Positions 28,996 through 37,914 of a stretch of DNA of 45,854 nt are shown here, in pieces. This stretch comes from Bacteroidota bacterium (lineage in GTDB: Bacteria; Bacteroidota; Bacteroidia; Flavobacteriales; Flavobacteriaceae). Each line of letters begins with the position of its first letter. Position 1 is the stretch's first letter. The DNA lies in contig JAQCIQ010000015.1 in NCBI GenBank assembly GCA_027592025.1, forward strand, positions 1 to 45,854. Direction: 5' to 3'. The notes under the pieces are model-generated. The model was not told where the DNA came from and did no database searches. It saw only the letters and a list, made by a program, of their open reading frames with translations. The position numbers were made by a program, and so were the translations under genes.

Positions 28996-29799
28996 ATGAA
29001 GAAAAATCTTTTATATTTTTTATTTGCCTTGACGCTTTTAGCCTCTTGTAGTCCTTACCAGAAAGCACTCAAGACAGAGGATATTGGTGAAAAATTCTCA
29101 ATGGGAACGACCTTGTATGACGCCGGAAAGTATCGAAAAGCGAGCAGATTGTTCGAACAGCTCGTCCCCCTTTATCGCGGTCGCCCACAGGCAGAAAAGT
29201 TGATGTACATGTACGCTTATACATTTTACTACAACAAGGAATATTACAATGCTAATTACCAAATGGAGCGCTTTGTGGAGTCATATCCCGAGAGTGAAAA
29301 GGCCGAAGAGATGGCCTTCCTTGCCGCCAAAAGCTACTATCATTTGGCTCCAAATTACAGTCGAGATCAAACGGACACAAACTTGGCTCTTGAAAAATTA
29401 CAGGCTTTCATCAATCAATACCCTGAAACTACTTTTTTGGCAGAAGCTAATCAGTGCATCAAAGAATTGGACTATAAGCTAGAGCGCAAGGCTTTTGAAA
29501 TTGCAGTGCTCTACTATAACGTTAACGATTATGAAGCCTGCATCAAATCTTTCGACAATTTCATTCTAGATTTTCCTGGAACAACTTTCCGCAAGCAAGC
29601 ATTTTTTATCCGACTTCAGGCGGCCTACAACTTGGCGCTAAAGAGTGTTGTTTGGAAACAACAAGCTCGTGCTGAAGCTGCTTTAAGTTATTTTAGTACA
29701 TTTGAGCGCGCTTACAGCAATAGCGAAGACTATCCTGAAGCGCAACGAATGGCGGAAGAACTCAAGGAATTGATTAAAACTTTACAAGCAAAAAGCTAA
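28996..29799 (+). CDS. bamD: Outer-membrane assembly lipoprotein BamD
   Basis: A 267-residue lipoprotein of the BAM complex that inserts barrel proteins into the outer membrane. The signal ends in LLASC with Cys18 as the lipidation site. The rest is a chain of TPR-like helix pairs: MGTTLYDAGKYRKASRLFEQ (about 36-55), YNKEYYNANYQMERFVESYP (about 80-99) and YYNVNDYEACIKSFDNFI. The length is normal. It is followed within 10 bases by rpoZ in a tight series with coaBC and DUF4835. Confidence 0.93.
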   Translation: MKKNLLYFLFALTLLASCSPYQKALKTEDIGEKFSMGTTLYDAGKYRKASRLFEQLVPLYRGRPQAEKLMYMYAYTFYYNKEYYNANYQMERFVESYPESEKAEEMAFLAAKSYYHLAPNYSRDQTDTNLALEKLQAFINQYPETTFLAEANQCIKELDYKLERKAFEIAVLYYNVNDYEACIKSFDNFILDFPGTTFRKQAFFIRLQAAYNLALKSVVWKQQARAEAALSYFSTFERAYSNSEDYPEAQRMAEELKELIKTLQAKS

Positions 29800-29809
29800 T
29801 TTTATTACT

Positions 29810-30142
29810 ATGGATTTTAAAAATGTAGACGTACCGACCACAACAGAGACCTACAACAAGGACTTGATTGATGCTCCAACAGGAAACATTTATGAGGCGA
29901 TATCAATTATCTCAAAACGTTCTGGACAAATCAGCTCTGAAATGCGCAAAGAGTTGGTAGAGAAACTCGAAGAATTTGCTACTTACAACGAAAGTCTGGA
30001 AGAAATTTTCGAAAACAAAGAACAAATCGAGGTTTCTAAATTCTATGAGCGCCTTCCTAAGCCTCATGCTCTTGCTGTTCAAGAGTGGCTTGAAGACAAA
30101 ATTTATTATCGTCGTCTAGAAGACGAAGACCAAGATTCATAA
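29810..30142 (+). CDS. rpoZ: RNA polymerase omega-family subunit (Bacteroidota type)
   Basis: A 110-residue acidic protein. It matches the Bacteroidota family annotated as omega subunit of RNA polymerase, which assists assembly of the core enzyme. The helical stretch NIYEAISIISKRSGQISSEM (about 26-45) takes the place of the canonical omega core; the C-terminal half (YERLPKPHALAVQEWLEDK) is lineage-specific. The sequence is diverged from proteobacterial omega, so the name rests partly on gene order (bamD-rpoZ-coaBC). It lies 10 bases after bamD and 6 before coaBC. Confidence 0.82.
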   Translation: MDFKNVDVPTTTETYNKDLIDAPTGNIYEAISIISKRSGQISSEMRKELVEKLEEFATYNESLEEIFENKEQIEVSKFYERLPKPHALAVQEWLEDKIYYRRLEDEDQDS

Positions 30143-30148
30143 ACCACC

Positions 30149-31351
30149 ATGTCAATTTTAAGCGGCAAAAGAGTTCTTCTCGGTATTAGCGCCGGGATTG
30201 CTGCTTATAAAACTGTTGCCCTTGTCCGCCTCTTGATTAAACAAGGTGCTGATGTCAAGGTGATCATGACTCCTGCCGCAAAAGAGTTTGTTACCCCATT
30301 GACGCTGGCTACTATTTCCAAAAATCCAGTCTTAAGTGAATTTATCAATACCGAAGAAGAAAACCCAACTTGGAACAACCACGTTGAATTAGGTCTTTGG
30401 GCCGATTTGCTGCTCATTGCTCCAGCAACGGCCAATACTATTGCAAAAATGACCTCAGGTCAATGCGACAATTTACTGCTTGCAACCTATTTATCGGCCA
30501 AATGCCCAACTTACATCGCTCCAGCAATGGATTTGGATATGTATCAGCACTTGTCTACCTCTTCTAATTTAGAAAAATTGAGTTCAAGTGGTGTGGCCAT
30601 AATACCTGCAGAAGAAGGAGAGTTAGCCAGTGGTTTAGTAGGATATGGGCGAATGGCTGAGCCTGAGCACATTGTCAGTTATCTCACCGACCATTTGCTG
30701 CATGTTTCACCTTGGTTTGGCAAAAAGGTACTCATTACTGCTGGGCCTACTTACGAACCTATTGATCCAGTGAGATTTATAGGCAATCACTCAACGGGTA
30801 CCATGGGCTACTGTCTTGCTGAGGTAGCTGCGCAATTTGGAGCCGAAGTCATTTTAGTTTCAGGCCCAACTCATCTTGTTGCCAAACATCCTAAAATTGA
30901 GACGCTCAGAGTAACTACCGCTGAGGAAATGATGGCTCAAGTTAAAAATCATTACAAAAAGGTCGATATCACCATCTGCTCCGCCGCCGTAGCTGACTAT
31001 AAACCAGCAGCGGTTTCTGACATCAAGTTGAAAAAAAATGACAAACCCCTTGAACTGGTTTTAGTGAGAAACCCAGACATATTGGCTTGGTGCGGTGAAC
31101 AAAAGAAAAAACAATATTTGGTTGGATTTGCTTTGGAAACTCACAACGCCTTGACTTACGCCAAAGCCAAGTTGCAAAATAAAAACTGTGATTTGCTCGT
31201 TCTAAATTCGTTGAAAGACCCTGGCGCAGGATTTGGCACAACTACAAACCAAGTGACTTTAATTGACAAACATTTGAGTACTTTTCCACTGGAATTGAAT
31301 GATAAACGTATTGTGGCCCTCGAAATCTGTAAATTTATCATAAATCATTAA
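30149..31351 (+). CDS. coaBC: Bifunctional phosphopantothenoylcysteine decarboxylase / phosphopantothenate-cysteine ligase
   Basis: A 400-residue enzyme for two successive steps of coenzyme A synthesis. The CoaC flavoprotein part (1-180) has ISAGIAAYKTVALVRLL near the N-terminus, WNNHVELGLWADLLLIAPA with the expected active-site His, and PAMDLDMY. The CoaB part (about 185-400) starts with VLITAGPTYEPIDPVRFIGN and contains ICSAAVADYKPA and KLKKNDKPLEL. The DUF4835 gene begins one base after its stop. Confidence 0.97.
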   Translation: MSILSGKRVLLGISAGIAAYKTVALVRLLIKQGADVKVIMTPAAKEFVTPLTLATISKNPVLSEFINTEEENPTWNNHVELGLWADLLLIAPATANTIAKMTSGQCDNLLLATYLSAKCPTYIAPAMDLDMYQHLSTSSNLEKLSSSGVAIIPAEEGELASGLVGYGRMAEPEHIVSYLTDHLLHVSPWFGKKVLITAGPTYEPIDPVRFIGNHSTGTMGYCLAEVAAQFGAEVILVSGPTHLVAKHPKIETLRVTTAEEMMAQVKNHYKKVDITICSAAVADYKPAAVSDIKLKKNDKPLELVLVRNPDILAWCGEQKKKQYLVGFALETHNALTYAKAKLQNKNCDLLVLNSLKDPGAGFGTTTNQVTLIDKHLSTFPLELNDKRIVALEICKFIINH

Positions 31352-31352
31352 A

Positions 31353-32243
31353 ATGGCTAACCTTATCCGAATTGTTGTTGTTCTGGCTTTTAGTTTCGGC
31401 CTTCATGCTCAAGAGTTCAACGCTACCGTTGTCGTAAATGCCGCCAAAACAGGTAGTGAAAGTTTGCCCATATTTAAGAACTTGGAAAAACAATTGACCG
31501 ATTTTATTAACAACACATCTTGGACTGGTCAGAGTCTTCAAAACAGTCAAAGGATCAATTGCAGTTTTGTAATTCTAGTTTCAGAATATAGAGGTGATAA
31601 GTTCAAAACACAGCTTCAAATTAGTGCCTCCCGACCAGTATTTGATTCCTCCTATGAATCAACCATTTACAATTACAATGACAAGAATTTCGATTTCAAT
31701 TTTATCTCTTTTCAGAACATCATATTTAACCCTTCTCAGTTTGAGTCTAACCTTGCATCGGTCATCACCTTTCATTTGTACATGATTTTGGGGATGGATG
31801 CCGACTCATTTGTCAATTTGGGAGGAGATAAGCATTATCTCAAAGCTCAAAAAATTCTGGACTATTCCCAATCTAGTGGATATGAGGGATGGAGTGGGAG
31901 TAGTGGGCAGCAATCGAGATTTACCTATTTGGATCAATTGTTGTCACCAACTTTTAAACCTTTGCGCAATAGCATTTATGAATACCACAGATTAGGCCTC
32001 GACACAATGACCGACAACCCGGAACAGGCCAAGATTCAAATCGCAAATGCCATATTGTCCATTCAGACCATCAGCAATCGCAGGCCCAATTCTTTCGCTG
32101 TTCGCGTTTTCTTTGACTCCAAAGGTGATGAAATTGCCGATATTTTTTCTGACGGTCCTCAAGTTCCAGTTGACGAATTGCTCACTGCATTAACCCAAAT
32201 GGCGCCCACTTCTTCTGATCGTTGGAGAAGAATTAAATTCTAA
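31353..32243 (+). CDS. DUF4835-family exported protein (PorD-like)
   Basis: A 296-residue exported protein with a signal peptide (about 1-20, ending LHAQE). It belongs to DUF4835; some annotations call the family PorD and link it to type IX secretion, which I recall but cannot verify here. The conserved segments YTSTIYNYNDKNFDF-like (near 100-115), IITFHLYMILGMDADSF (near 130-150) and the C-terminal NRRPNSFAVRVFFDSKGDE are visible. It starts one base after coaBC, so translation is coupled. The predicted location is periplasm or outer membrane. Confidence 0.83.
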   Translation: MANLIRIVVVLAFSFGLHAQEFNATVVVNAAKTGSESLPIFKNLEKQLTDFINNTSWTGQSLQNSQRINCSFVILVSEYRGDKFKTQLQISASRPVFDSSYESTIYNYNDKNFDFNFISFQNIIFNPSQFESNLASVITFHLYMILGMDADSFVNLGGDKHYLKAQKILDYSQSSGYEGWSGSSGQQSRFTYLDQLLSPTFKPLRNSIYEYHRLGLDTMTDNPEQAKIQIANAILSIQTISNRRPNSFAVRVFFDSKGDEIADIFSDGPQVPVDELLTALTQMAPTSSDRWRRIKF

Positions 32244-32263
32244 ATACTCTTAACGATTTAGTG

Positions 32264-32271
32264 TAAATTTG
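32264..32271 (+). promoter_or_regulatory. Putative -7 element of recN
   Basis: TAAATTTG matches TAnnTTTG exactly and lies 17 bases before the recN TTG start codon. Transcription would begin near 32278, giving a very short leader that contains an ATG mini-ORF (32281-32295). No TTG at -33 is seen. Confidence 0.45.
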
Positions 32272-32287
32272 TACAAAACTATGTGTC

Positions 32288-33940
32288 TTGCTTAAGCGTT
32301 TGTCCATAAAGAATTATGCACTAATCGATCAGCTTTCCGTTGATTTTGACCAAGGATTTACAACCATTACTGGAGAAACTGGTGCTGGGAAGTCTATCAT
32401 TTTGGGAGGATTGTCCCTTGTGCTTGGAGCCCGATCAGACCAATCTCATATTTTGAACAAGGAACGCAAATGCGTTATTGAAGCTCAGTTTAACATCAGT
32501 GAATTGTCCTTGCAATCGTTTTTTGAACAGAACGATTTAGATTTCGAAGAGGACACTATTGTGAGAAGAGAAATTTTGACTAATGGGAAGTCTCGAGCAT
32601 TTGTTAACGATACTCCAGTTTCACTTCAAATACTCAGCGAACTGAGCGATCATCTCATTGACATCCATACCCAAAACCAAACACGCTCATTGCTCGAACA
32701 GGAATTCCAATTGGAAGTAGTAGATCAAGTAGCGGATAACGGTAACTTACTGTCAGAATATTCGGTTCGGCTCAAAGATTATAAAGCTGCAGAAAAGCAA
32801 TTGAATCAGTTGAAGGCAGCTAAAGAGGAGGGTGAAAGTGATAGGGATTACAAACGCTTTCTTAGAGATGAATTGGAGAGTGCCAAATTGTATGCAGGCC
32901 AGTTAGAATCTCTGCAAGAAGAGTCAGAGGTACTGCAAAATGTAGATCAAATTGAACAATCTTTGGCAATGGCCAAACAAACTCTTGGAGCAGATGACTT
33001 AGGGGTAACTGAATTACTGAGACAAGTTAAATTGGCTTTGAGTTCCATTGCAGCCATGTCTACGAAATATCATGACTTGTCTGAACGTGTCAACTCGTCC
33101 TTGATTGAATTGGATGATATTTTGGCAGACCTTGAAGACTTGCAAAGCAGCGTAGAATCTGATCCAGAGCGGCTAGAATCAATTAATGATCAACTCCATA
33201 GACTTCAATTGCTGTTGACGAAACACAAAGTGACGTCTGTAGACGAGTTGATTGAAATCAAATCGGCCTTAGACTTCGATTTACAGCACATCGATAATAT
33301 TGACCAGTCCATTTTAGATCAAGAAAAATTGGTGGGAGATTTGGAGGCAAGACTCTGTCAGGTCTCAGATCAACTGCATCATAGCAGGCAGGCTATGATA
33401 CCAAAAATTATTCACTTTCTCGAAACTAATCTCAGTGAACTTGGAATGCCAGATGCCAAATTTGACCTGAAATTGACCACAGGAACAAGCTTCTTGAGTC
33501 ATGGTCGCGATGCCATTGAATGGATATTTTGCTCGAGCAAAGGAGGAACCTTCCAGATCTTGAAAAAATCGGCCTCGGGAGGAGAGTTGTCCCGTATCAT
33601 GTTGGTAGTTAAAGCCATGCTTTGTGAACATCAAAACTTGCCAGCCCTAATTTTTGACGAAATTGATACCGGAGTTTCTGGTGAAATTGCCAATAAAATG
33701 GGAGGAATCATGGCTGGAATGAGTAAGAATATGCAAGTTATTGCCATTACTCATTTACCTCAAATTGCTGCACAAGGAAACCATCATTTTAAAGTTTACA
33801 AGTCGAGTGATCAAAACAAAACAGTAGTCCAGATTAAATTACTTACCAGACAAGAGCGTGTTGAGGAAATCGCCACCATGGTGAGCGGGTCCAATCTCAC
33901 AAAAGCAGCCATTGCCAATGCCAAAGAATTATTGAATTAA
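32288..33940 (+). CDS. recN: DNA repair protein RecN
   Basis: A 550-residue SMC-like ATPase acting early in double-strand break repair. The N-terminus (LKRLSIKNYALIDQLSVDF) and Walker A (GETGAGKSI, 29-37) are intact. A central coiled-coil region (about 155-360) separates them from the C-terminal half with SGGELSRIMLVVKAML (signature), LIFDEIDTGVSG (Walker B) and AITHLPQIAAQGNHH. The start is a TTG at 32288: family alignment puts Met exactly there and no ATG exists in frame upstream. An out-of-frame ATG seven bases earlier opens a four-codon ORF. Confidence 0.96.
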   Translation: MLKRLSIKNYALIDQLSVDFDQGFTTITGETGAGKSIILGGLSLVLGARSDQSHILNKERKCVIEAQFNISELSLQSFFEQNDLDFEEDTIVRREILTNGKSRAFVNDTPVSLQILSELSDHLIDIHTQNQTRSLLEQEFQLEVVDQVADNGNLLSEYSVRLKDYKAAEKQLNQLKAAKEEGESDRDYKRFLRDELESAKLYAGQLESLQEESEVLQNVDQIEQSLAMAKQTLGADDLGVTELLRQVKLALSSIAAMSTKYHDLSERVNSSLIELDDILADLEDLQSSVESDPERLESINDQLHRLQLLLTKHKVTSVDELIEIKSALDFDLQHIDNIDQSILDQEKLVGDLEARLCQVSDQLHHSRQAMIPKIIHFLETNLSELGMPDAKFDLKLTTGTSFLSHGRDAIEWIFCSSKGGTFQILKKSASGGELSRIMLVVKAMLCEHQNLPALIFDEIDTGVSGEIANKMGGIMAGMSKNMQVIAITHLPQIAAQGNHHFKVYKSSDQNKTVVQIKLLTRQERVEEIATMVSGSNLTKAAIANAKELLN

Positions 33941-33944
33941 TAGT

Positions 33945-33952
33945 TATCTTTG
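33945..33952 (+). promoter_or_regulatory. Putative -7 element of fabI
   Basis: TATCTTTG matches TAnnTTTG exactly and lies 40 bases before the fabI ATG. A properly spaced -33 TTG is not seen. Confidence 0.42.
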
Positions 33953-33992
33953 CTCCATATAAAATTGAACATCAACTAAAATTAGATCCATA

Positions 33993-34802
33993 ATGTTATA
34001 TAATTTATTAGCTGGAAAAAGGGGAATTATTTTTGGAGCCTTAGATGAAAATTCTATTGCGTGGAAAACCGCAAGTCGTGTGCACGAAGAGGGAGGTCGG
34101 TTTGTCTTGACTAATGCTCCTGTCGCTATGCGTATGGGTCAAATCGATGAACTGGCTAAACAAACTGGCTCTATTGTTATCCCTGCCGATGCTACTTCAA
34201 TGGAGGATTTAGAGAACTTGGTTGACAAAGCTGTCGAACATCTCGGAGGCAAATTAGACTTTGTTTTGCATTCTATCGGCATGTCAGTCAACGTCAGAAA
34301 AGGACGGACCTATATGGATCAAAATTACGATTGGACCCAAAAGGGAACGGATGTTTCTGCCATGTCTTTTCACAAGGTTATGCAAACACTCTATAAGAAA
34401 GATGCTATGAATGAGTGGGGCAGTATAGTAGCGCTGACCTATATGGCTGCCCAACGTGTGTTTCCCGATTACAACGACATGGCAGACAACAAGGCTTACC
34501 TCGAAAGCATTGCGCGAAGTTTTGGATACTTTTTTGGACGTGACAAAAACGTTCGTGTCAATACTATTTCTCAATCTCCAACACCTACAACAGCTGGTCA
34601 GGGAGTCAAGGGTTTTGATGGTTTTATCACTTATGCCGACCAAATGTCACCTCTGGGTAACGCAACGGCGTTGGATTGTGCCAATTATACCATCACATTG
34701 TTTAGTGACCTCACAAGACGTGTCACACTTCAAAATCTTTACAATGACGGCGGATTCAGCAATATGGGTGTGAGTGACCTTGTCATGGAAAGGTTCAAAT
34801 AA
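33993..34802 (+). CDS. fabI: Enoyl-[acyl-carrier-protein] reductase FabI
   Basis: A 269-residue NADH-dependent reductase for the last step of each fatty-acid elongation cycle. The SDR-type catalytic pair Tyr160-x6-Lys167 (PDYNDMADNKAY) and the second conserved Tyr150 are present. The nucleotide-binding N-terminus (GKRGIIFGALDENSIAWKTA, 8-27) and the SIGMS segment (94-98) match the family. The N-terminal MLYNLLAGKR supports the ATG at 33993. It ends at a strong terminator. Confidence 0.95.
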   Translation: MLYNLLAGKRGIIFGALDENSIAWKTASRVHEEGGRFVLTNAPVAMRMGQIDELAKQTGSIVIPADATSMEDLENLVDKAVEHLGGKLDFVLHSIGMSVNVRKGRTYMDQNYDWTQKGTDVSAMSFHKVMQTLYKKDAMNEWGSIVALTYMAAQRVFPDYNDMADNKAYLESIARSFGYFFGRDKNVRVNTISQSPTPTTAGQGVKGFDGFITYADQMSPLGNATALDCANYTITLFSDLTRRVTLQNLYNDGGFSNMGVSDLVMERFK

Positions 34803-34823
34803 ATTTTTTCTAATAAGTATTCC

Positions 34824-34851
34824 AACCCCAACTGCAATGTTGGGGTTTTTT
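34824..34851 (+). terminator. Rho-independent terminator after fabI
   Basis: A perfect 9-bp stem (AACCCCAAC, 34824-34832, with GTTGGGGTT, 34839-34847) closes a 6-base loop and runs into a T tract. It lies 21 bases after the fabI stop and closes the bamD-to-fabI gene series. Confidence 0.93.
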
Positions 34852-34952
34852 GTTTGATTTTGTTTCAGCTCCGGTATTGTTCATAACCCCTGATAAATAG
34901 CCTTTAGGGATATATTTACATACCTTTACCGATTCACGTTTGAGACTGAATA

Positions 34953-36176
34953 ATGAATGACATCCATAGAGTGGCAGTATTAGGTGGTGGTGCTGCAGGG
35001 TTTTTTGCTGCTCTTTCGGCTAAGACACACCATCCTGGAGCAACTGTAATTCTTTTTGAAAAAACCTCTAAAGTCTTGGCAAAGGTTAAGGTGTCTGGAG
35101 GAGGTCGCTGCAATGTAACTAACGCAACAACTGAGATATCTGACCTCTGCAAAGCCTATCCAAGAGGTGGCAAACAGTTGCGCAACAGCTTTTACCGATT
35201 CGATACAAATGATACTCGAGACTGGTTTGAGTCGCGTGGAGTGGCACTAAAATCTGAAGCAGACGGTCGAGTGTTTCCAGTTTCAAATGATTCCCAATCC
35301 ATTATAGATTGTCTGTTAGATGAAGCAAAAAAACTAGGAGTTCAAATTGAATTCCATTCCGCCGTCCAGTCCATGCGTTTACAGCAAGACCGTTGGCTGC
35401 TAGATTTTTCAACTAAGGAAACATTTGAATCGTTTGATGTGGTAATTGTTGCAACTGGAGGAAGCCCGAAGCTCAGCGGTTTCGATTGGCTCGAAGCCTT
35501 GGGACATCTCATTGTGCCGCCTGTCCCTTCGTTATTCACGTTCAACATGCCAGATGAAGCTATAACTTCTCTAACTGGCTTTGTTGTTGAAAACGCTCAA
35601 GTAAAAATTCAAGGCAGCAGAATAGAAACCTCAGGACCACTGCTTATTACTCATTGGGGGATGAGTGGACCAGCCATTTTAAAGGCTTCAGCTTTTGGGG
35701 CTAGAGAACTTTCGGAGCGGGACTATCAATTTAAAATACAAGTCAATTGGGTATCTGAAAGAAATACGGAGCTTCTCTTTCAAAGGTTAGAGCAATGTGC
35801 AGCCCAACATCCTCAAAAAATGATTGCCAATCAAAAAGCATTTGATTTGCCAGCAAGATTGTGGCATTATTTAATTGACAAGTGCGGCATTTCCGCCGAT
35901 AAAAAGTGGATTGACCTTAGCAAGAAAAAGGGCAGACAACTCGCCGAACTTTTGGCCAATGACCTCTATTCCGTTTCTGGAAAAACTACCTTCAAAGAAG
36001 AGTTTGTCACATGCGGTGGTGTCGCTCTAAGCAGCATCAACCTAAAAACAATGTCCAGTAAGTCGTGCCGAGGTCTTTACTTCGCTGGAGAAGTGTTAGA
36101 CATTGACGGCATTACAGGTGGCTTCAATTTTCAAGCAGCTTGGACCACAGCCTTTATAGCCGGTCAATTGGCATAA
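34953..36176 (+). CDS. HI0933/BaiN-type FAD-dependent oxidoreductase
   Basis: A 407-residue flavoprotein of the HI0933 (YhiN/BaiN) family. The dinucleotide-binding motif is at the N-terminus (VAVLGGGAAGFFAALSA, 8-24), followed by the family signature KVKVSGGGRCNVTNA (about 45-59). The C-terminal FAD motif is VLDIDGITGGFNFQAAWTTA (about 381-400). The physiological substrate is not established for most members. It has its own unit between the fabI terminator and a convergent prolyl-isomerase gene 41 bases away. Confidence 0.92.
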   Translation: MNDIHRVAVLGGGAAGFFAALSAKTHHPGATVILFEKTSKVLAKVKVSGGGRCNVTNATTEISDLCKAYPRGGKQLRNSFYRFDTNDTRDWFESRGVALKSEADGRVFPVSNDSQSIIDCLLDEAKKLGVQIEFHSAVQSMRLQQDRWLLDFSTKETFESFDVVIVATGGSPKLSGFDWLEALGHLIVPPVPSLFTFNMPDEAITSLTGFVVENAQVKIQGSRIETSGPLLITHWGMSGPAILKASAFGARELSERDYQFKIQVNWVSERNTELLFQRLEQCAAQHPQKMIANQKAFDLPARLWHYLIDKCGISADKKWIDLSKKKGRQLAELLANDLYSVSGKTTFKEEFVTCGGVALSSINLKTMSSKSCRGLYFAGEVLDIDGITGGFNFQAAWTTAFIAGQLA

Positions 36177-36217
36177 ATATTGGAATTAAAACTATCCCTG
36201 AAACTTGATTAATGTGT

Positions 36218-37363
36218 CTAATTCACATCAACAATTTCTATGATGAAAGTTAAATCGGTGTTGGGTGGAATAAATCCTCGTCCGCTTGCACCATAGGCCA
36301 AATGAGAAGGCACATAGAAGAAGGATTTTTCGCCAACTTTCATGCCAGCTAAGGCCTCTTTGAAGCCTGAAATCAACTGGGCATCTGGAGAGACTTTCAT
36401 AGCGGCAGCCTCGTACATGCCCATTTGCTCTTTTTCAGGATTGAATTTGCCGTAGCGTTCTTCACATTCCTTGCGGTTGGAATCAAACAAAAAGCCGTCT
36501 GCAAAGTACCCTTCATAAAAAACTTGGGCCATGCTTCCAGTGGTTAACTTTTCGCCTTTCCCAGGAGTAATAACGTAAACCTTAAGTCCTGAGGCGTTGG
36601 TCTTCGCCTTAGAAATATAGTCGTTTAGAGTAGGAAGTAATTCTTTCGCAGCTTTTATGGACAATGCATCGGCTTCTTCTCTCAGTTTTATTGCCTTTTC
36701 AGCAGCCTCTTCAGCGCGTTTTTCCATTCGAGGCAATTCCTCGTTCCAAGCCTTCAAGGCGTCATAGGATTTGACTTTACTGCCTTTTCTTATGATGTTC
36801 AATTGTTCAATTACAACTGGATCATTTGGTTTGTCTCTGGTCGTTGCTAAATTTGAAATACTATCTTGGATATCCAAGCCCATGACCAATTTGCCAAAAA
36901 CCGTATGTCGGTTGTCCAAATGAGGTGTAGGGATTTCGGTAATAAAAAACTGGCTGCCATTGGTTGACGGTCCTGAATTGGCCATGGACAAAATTCCAGG
37001 CTGGTCATGCTTGAGTTCGGGATCAAACTCATCGCCAAAACTATATCCTGGACTTCCGCTTCCCGTTCCTTTTGGATCACCCCCTTGAATCATGAAGTTG
37101 TTGATGACGCGGTGGAAAATGATGCCGTTGTAATAGGGTTTGTTCATGTATTGTTGGCTAACCTGAGGGTGTTTACCTTCTGCTAAGGCCACGAAGTTGG
37201 CTACGGTTACAGGAGTTTTGTCGTAATAGAGTTCTGCAATCATGACCCCTTTATTGGTGACAAATTCCGCATAAAGTCCATCTGGCAAGTCGGGGTATTT
37301 TTCCTTACAAGAGGTGTTGCTCAAAAGTCCTAAGACGGCTAAAAATAGAATGTAATTTTTCAT
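36218..37363 (-). CDS. Cyclophilin-FKBP fusion prolyl isomerase, lipoprotein
   Basis: A 381-residue predicted lipoprotein with two unrelated prolyl-isomerase domains. The ATG at 37363 gives the signal MKNYILFLAVLGLLSNTSC with Cys19 as the lipidation site. A cyclophilin domain (about 30-190) shows IIFHRVINNFMIQGGDP and SQFFITEIPTPHLD. A charged coiled-coil linker (about 215-245) follows, then an FKBP domain (about 265-380) with QVFYEGYFADGFLFDSN, LISGFKEALAGMKVGEKSFF and PSHLAYG. Fused immunophilins of this type have been described in Flavobacterium. It follows the GldI-like gene by 11 bases, suggesting joint work on periplasmic or secreted proteins. Confidence 0.93.
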   Translation of the reverse strand: MKNYILFLAVLGLLSNTSCKEKYPDLPDGLYAEFVTNKGVMIAELYYDKTPVTVANFVALAEGKHPQVSQQYMNKPYYNGIIFHRVINNFMIQGGDPKGTGSGSPGYSFGDEFDPELKHDQPGILSMANSGPSTNGSQFFITEIPTPHLDNRHTVFGKLVMGLDIQDSISNLATTRDKPNDPVVIEQLNIIRKGSKVKSYDALKAWNEELPRMEKRAEEAAEKAIKLREEADALSIKAAKELLPTLNDYISKAKTNASGLKVYVITPGKGEKLTTGSMAQVFYEGYFADGFLFDSNRKECEERYGKFNPEKEQMGMYEAAAMKVSPDAQLISGFKEALAGMKVGEKSFFYVPSHLAYGASGRGFIPPNTDLTFIIEIVDVN

Positions 37364-37374
37364 CTTTGAATGAT

Positions 37375-37914
37375 TTAATTTTTGTTTTGGGTGATACTTT
37401 TTAAAAATACTTTGCAACGGAGCGGAACATTGGGACCTACCAAATCGCCGTCGCCATAGTAGCCATAGGCTAATTGAGATGGAATCAAAAACTCGGCTTT
37501 TTGCCCAGCAGACATCAGTTTCAATCCTTCTCTTAGTCCTTTAAATAGCGCTTCTTGATCCATGACATAGTTTTGATTGGCAGTACTCTCTTCAGGATAA
37601 ACCAAATTGCCGTTCAAGTAAGCAATGCTTAAATCAAAATTGATGGTGTCTCCGAATTGGGGTCTGTAATCGTCAGCATAAGTATTTTCTGTTATGCTGT
37701 ACCAAAATCCGCTTTCTGACGGAATAAACTTGGATTGAGGTAACATATCCATAATGGATTTAATGGCTTCTGATTCAGCGGCATAACGATTTTTGGCCCG
37801 TTCTACTGATTGTTCAAATCGATCTGTTTTGCTGTGATCAACAGGACGTCTGGCTTCCTGATGCTTGCAACTCAAGACAGCTAGCAATCCGAACAGAAAC
37901 ATTAACCTTTTCAT
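37375..37914 (-). CDS. gldI: GldI-like FKBP-type prolyl isomerase lipoprotein
   Basis: A 179-residue lipoprotein (signal to LAVLSC, Cys16) with a C-terminal FKBP domain (about 85-175; GDTINFDLSIAYLNGN, LREGLKLMSAGQKAEFLIPS, LAYGYYG). It resembles GldI, an essential gliding-motility lipoprotein of Flavobacterium johnsoniae. The gene order NrnA-like, GldI-like, immunophilin fusion agrees with what I recall of flavobacteria. No other gliding gene is in the window, so gliding itself cannot be claimed. Its ATG overlaps the preceding stop by 4 bases (ATGA). Confidence 0.82.
   Translation of the reverse strand: MKRLMFLFGLLAVLSCKHQEARRPVDHSKTDRFEQSVERAKNRYAAESEAIKSIMDMLPQSKFIPSESGFWYSITENTYADDYRPQFGDTINFDLSIAYLNGNLVYPEESTANQNYVMDQEALFKGLREGLKLMSAGQKAEFLIPSQLAYGYYGDGDLVGPNVPLRCKVFLKSITQNKN

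Noticed and set aside
32288-32300. Frameshift at the start of recN, suggested by an out-of-frame ATG just upstream
   Set aside because: The TTG codon falls exactly at the conserved first Met of the family and the following residues match, so no missing base needs to be assumed.
34284-34643. Open frame of 119 codons opposite fabI
   Set aside because: Antisense shadow of fabI with a low-plausibility translation; no promoter or start signal.
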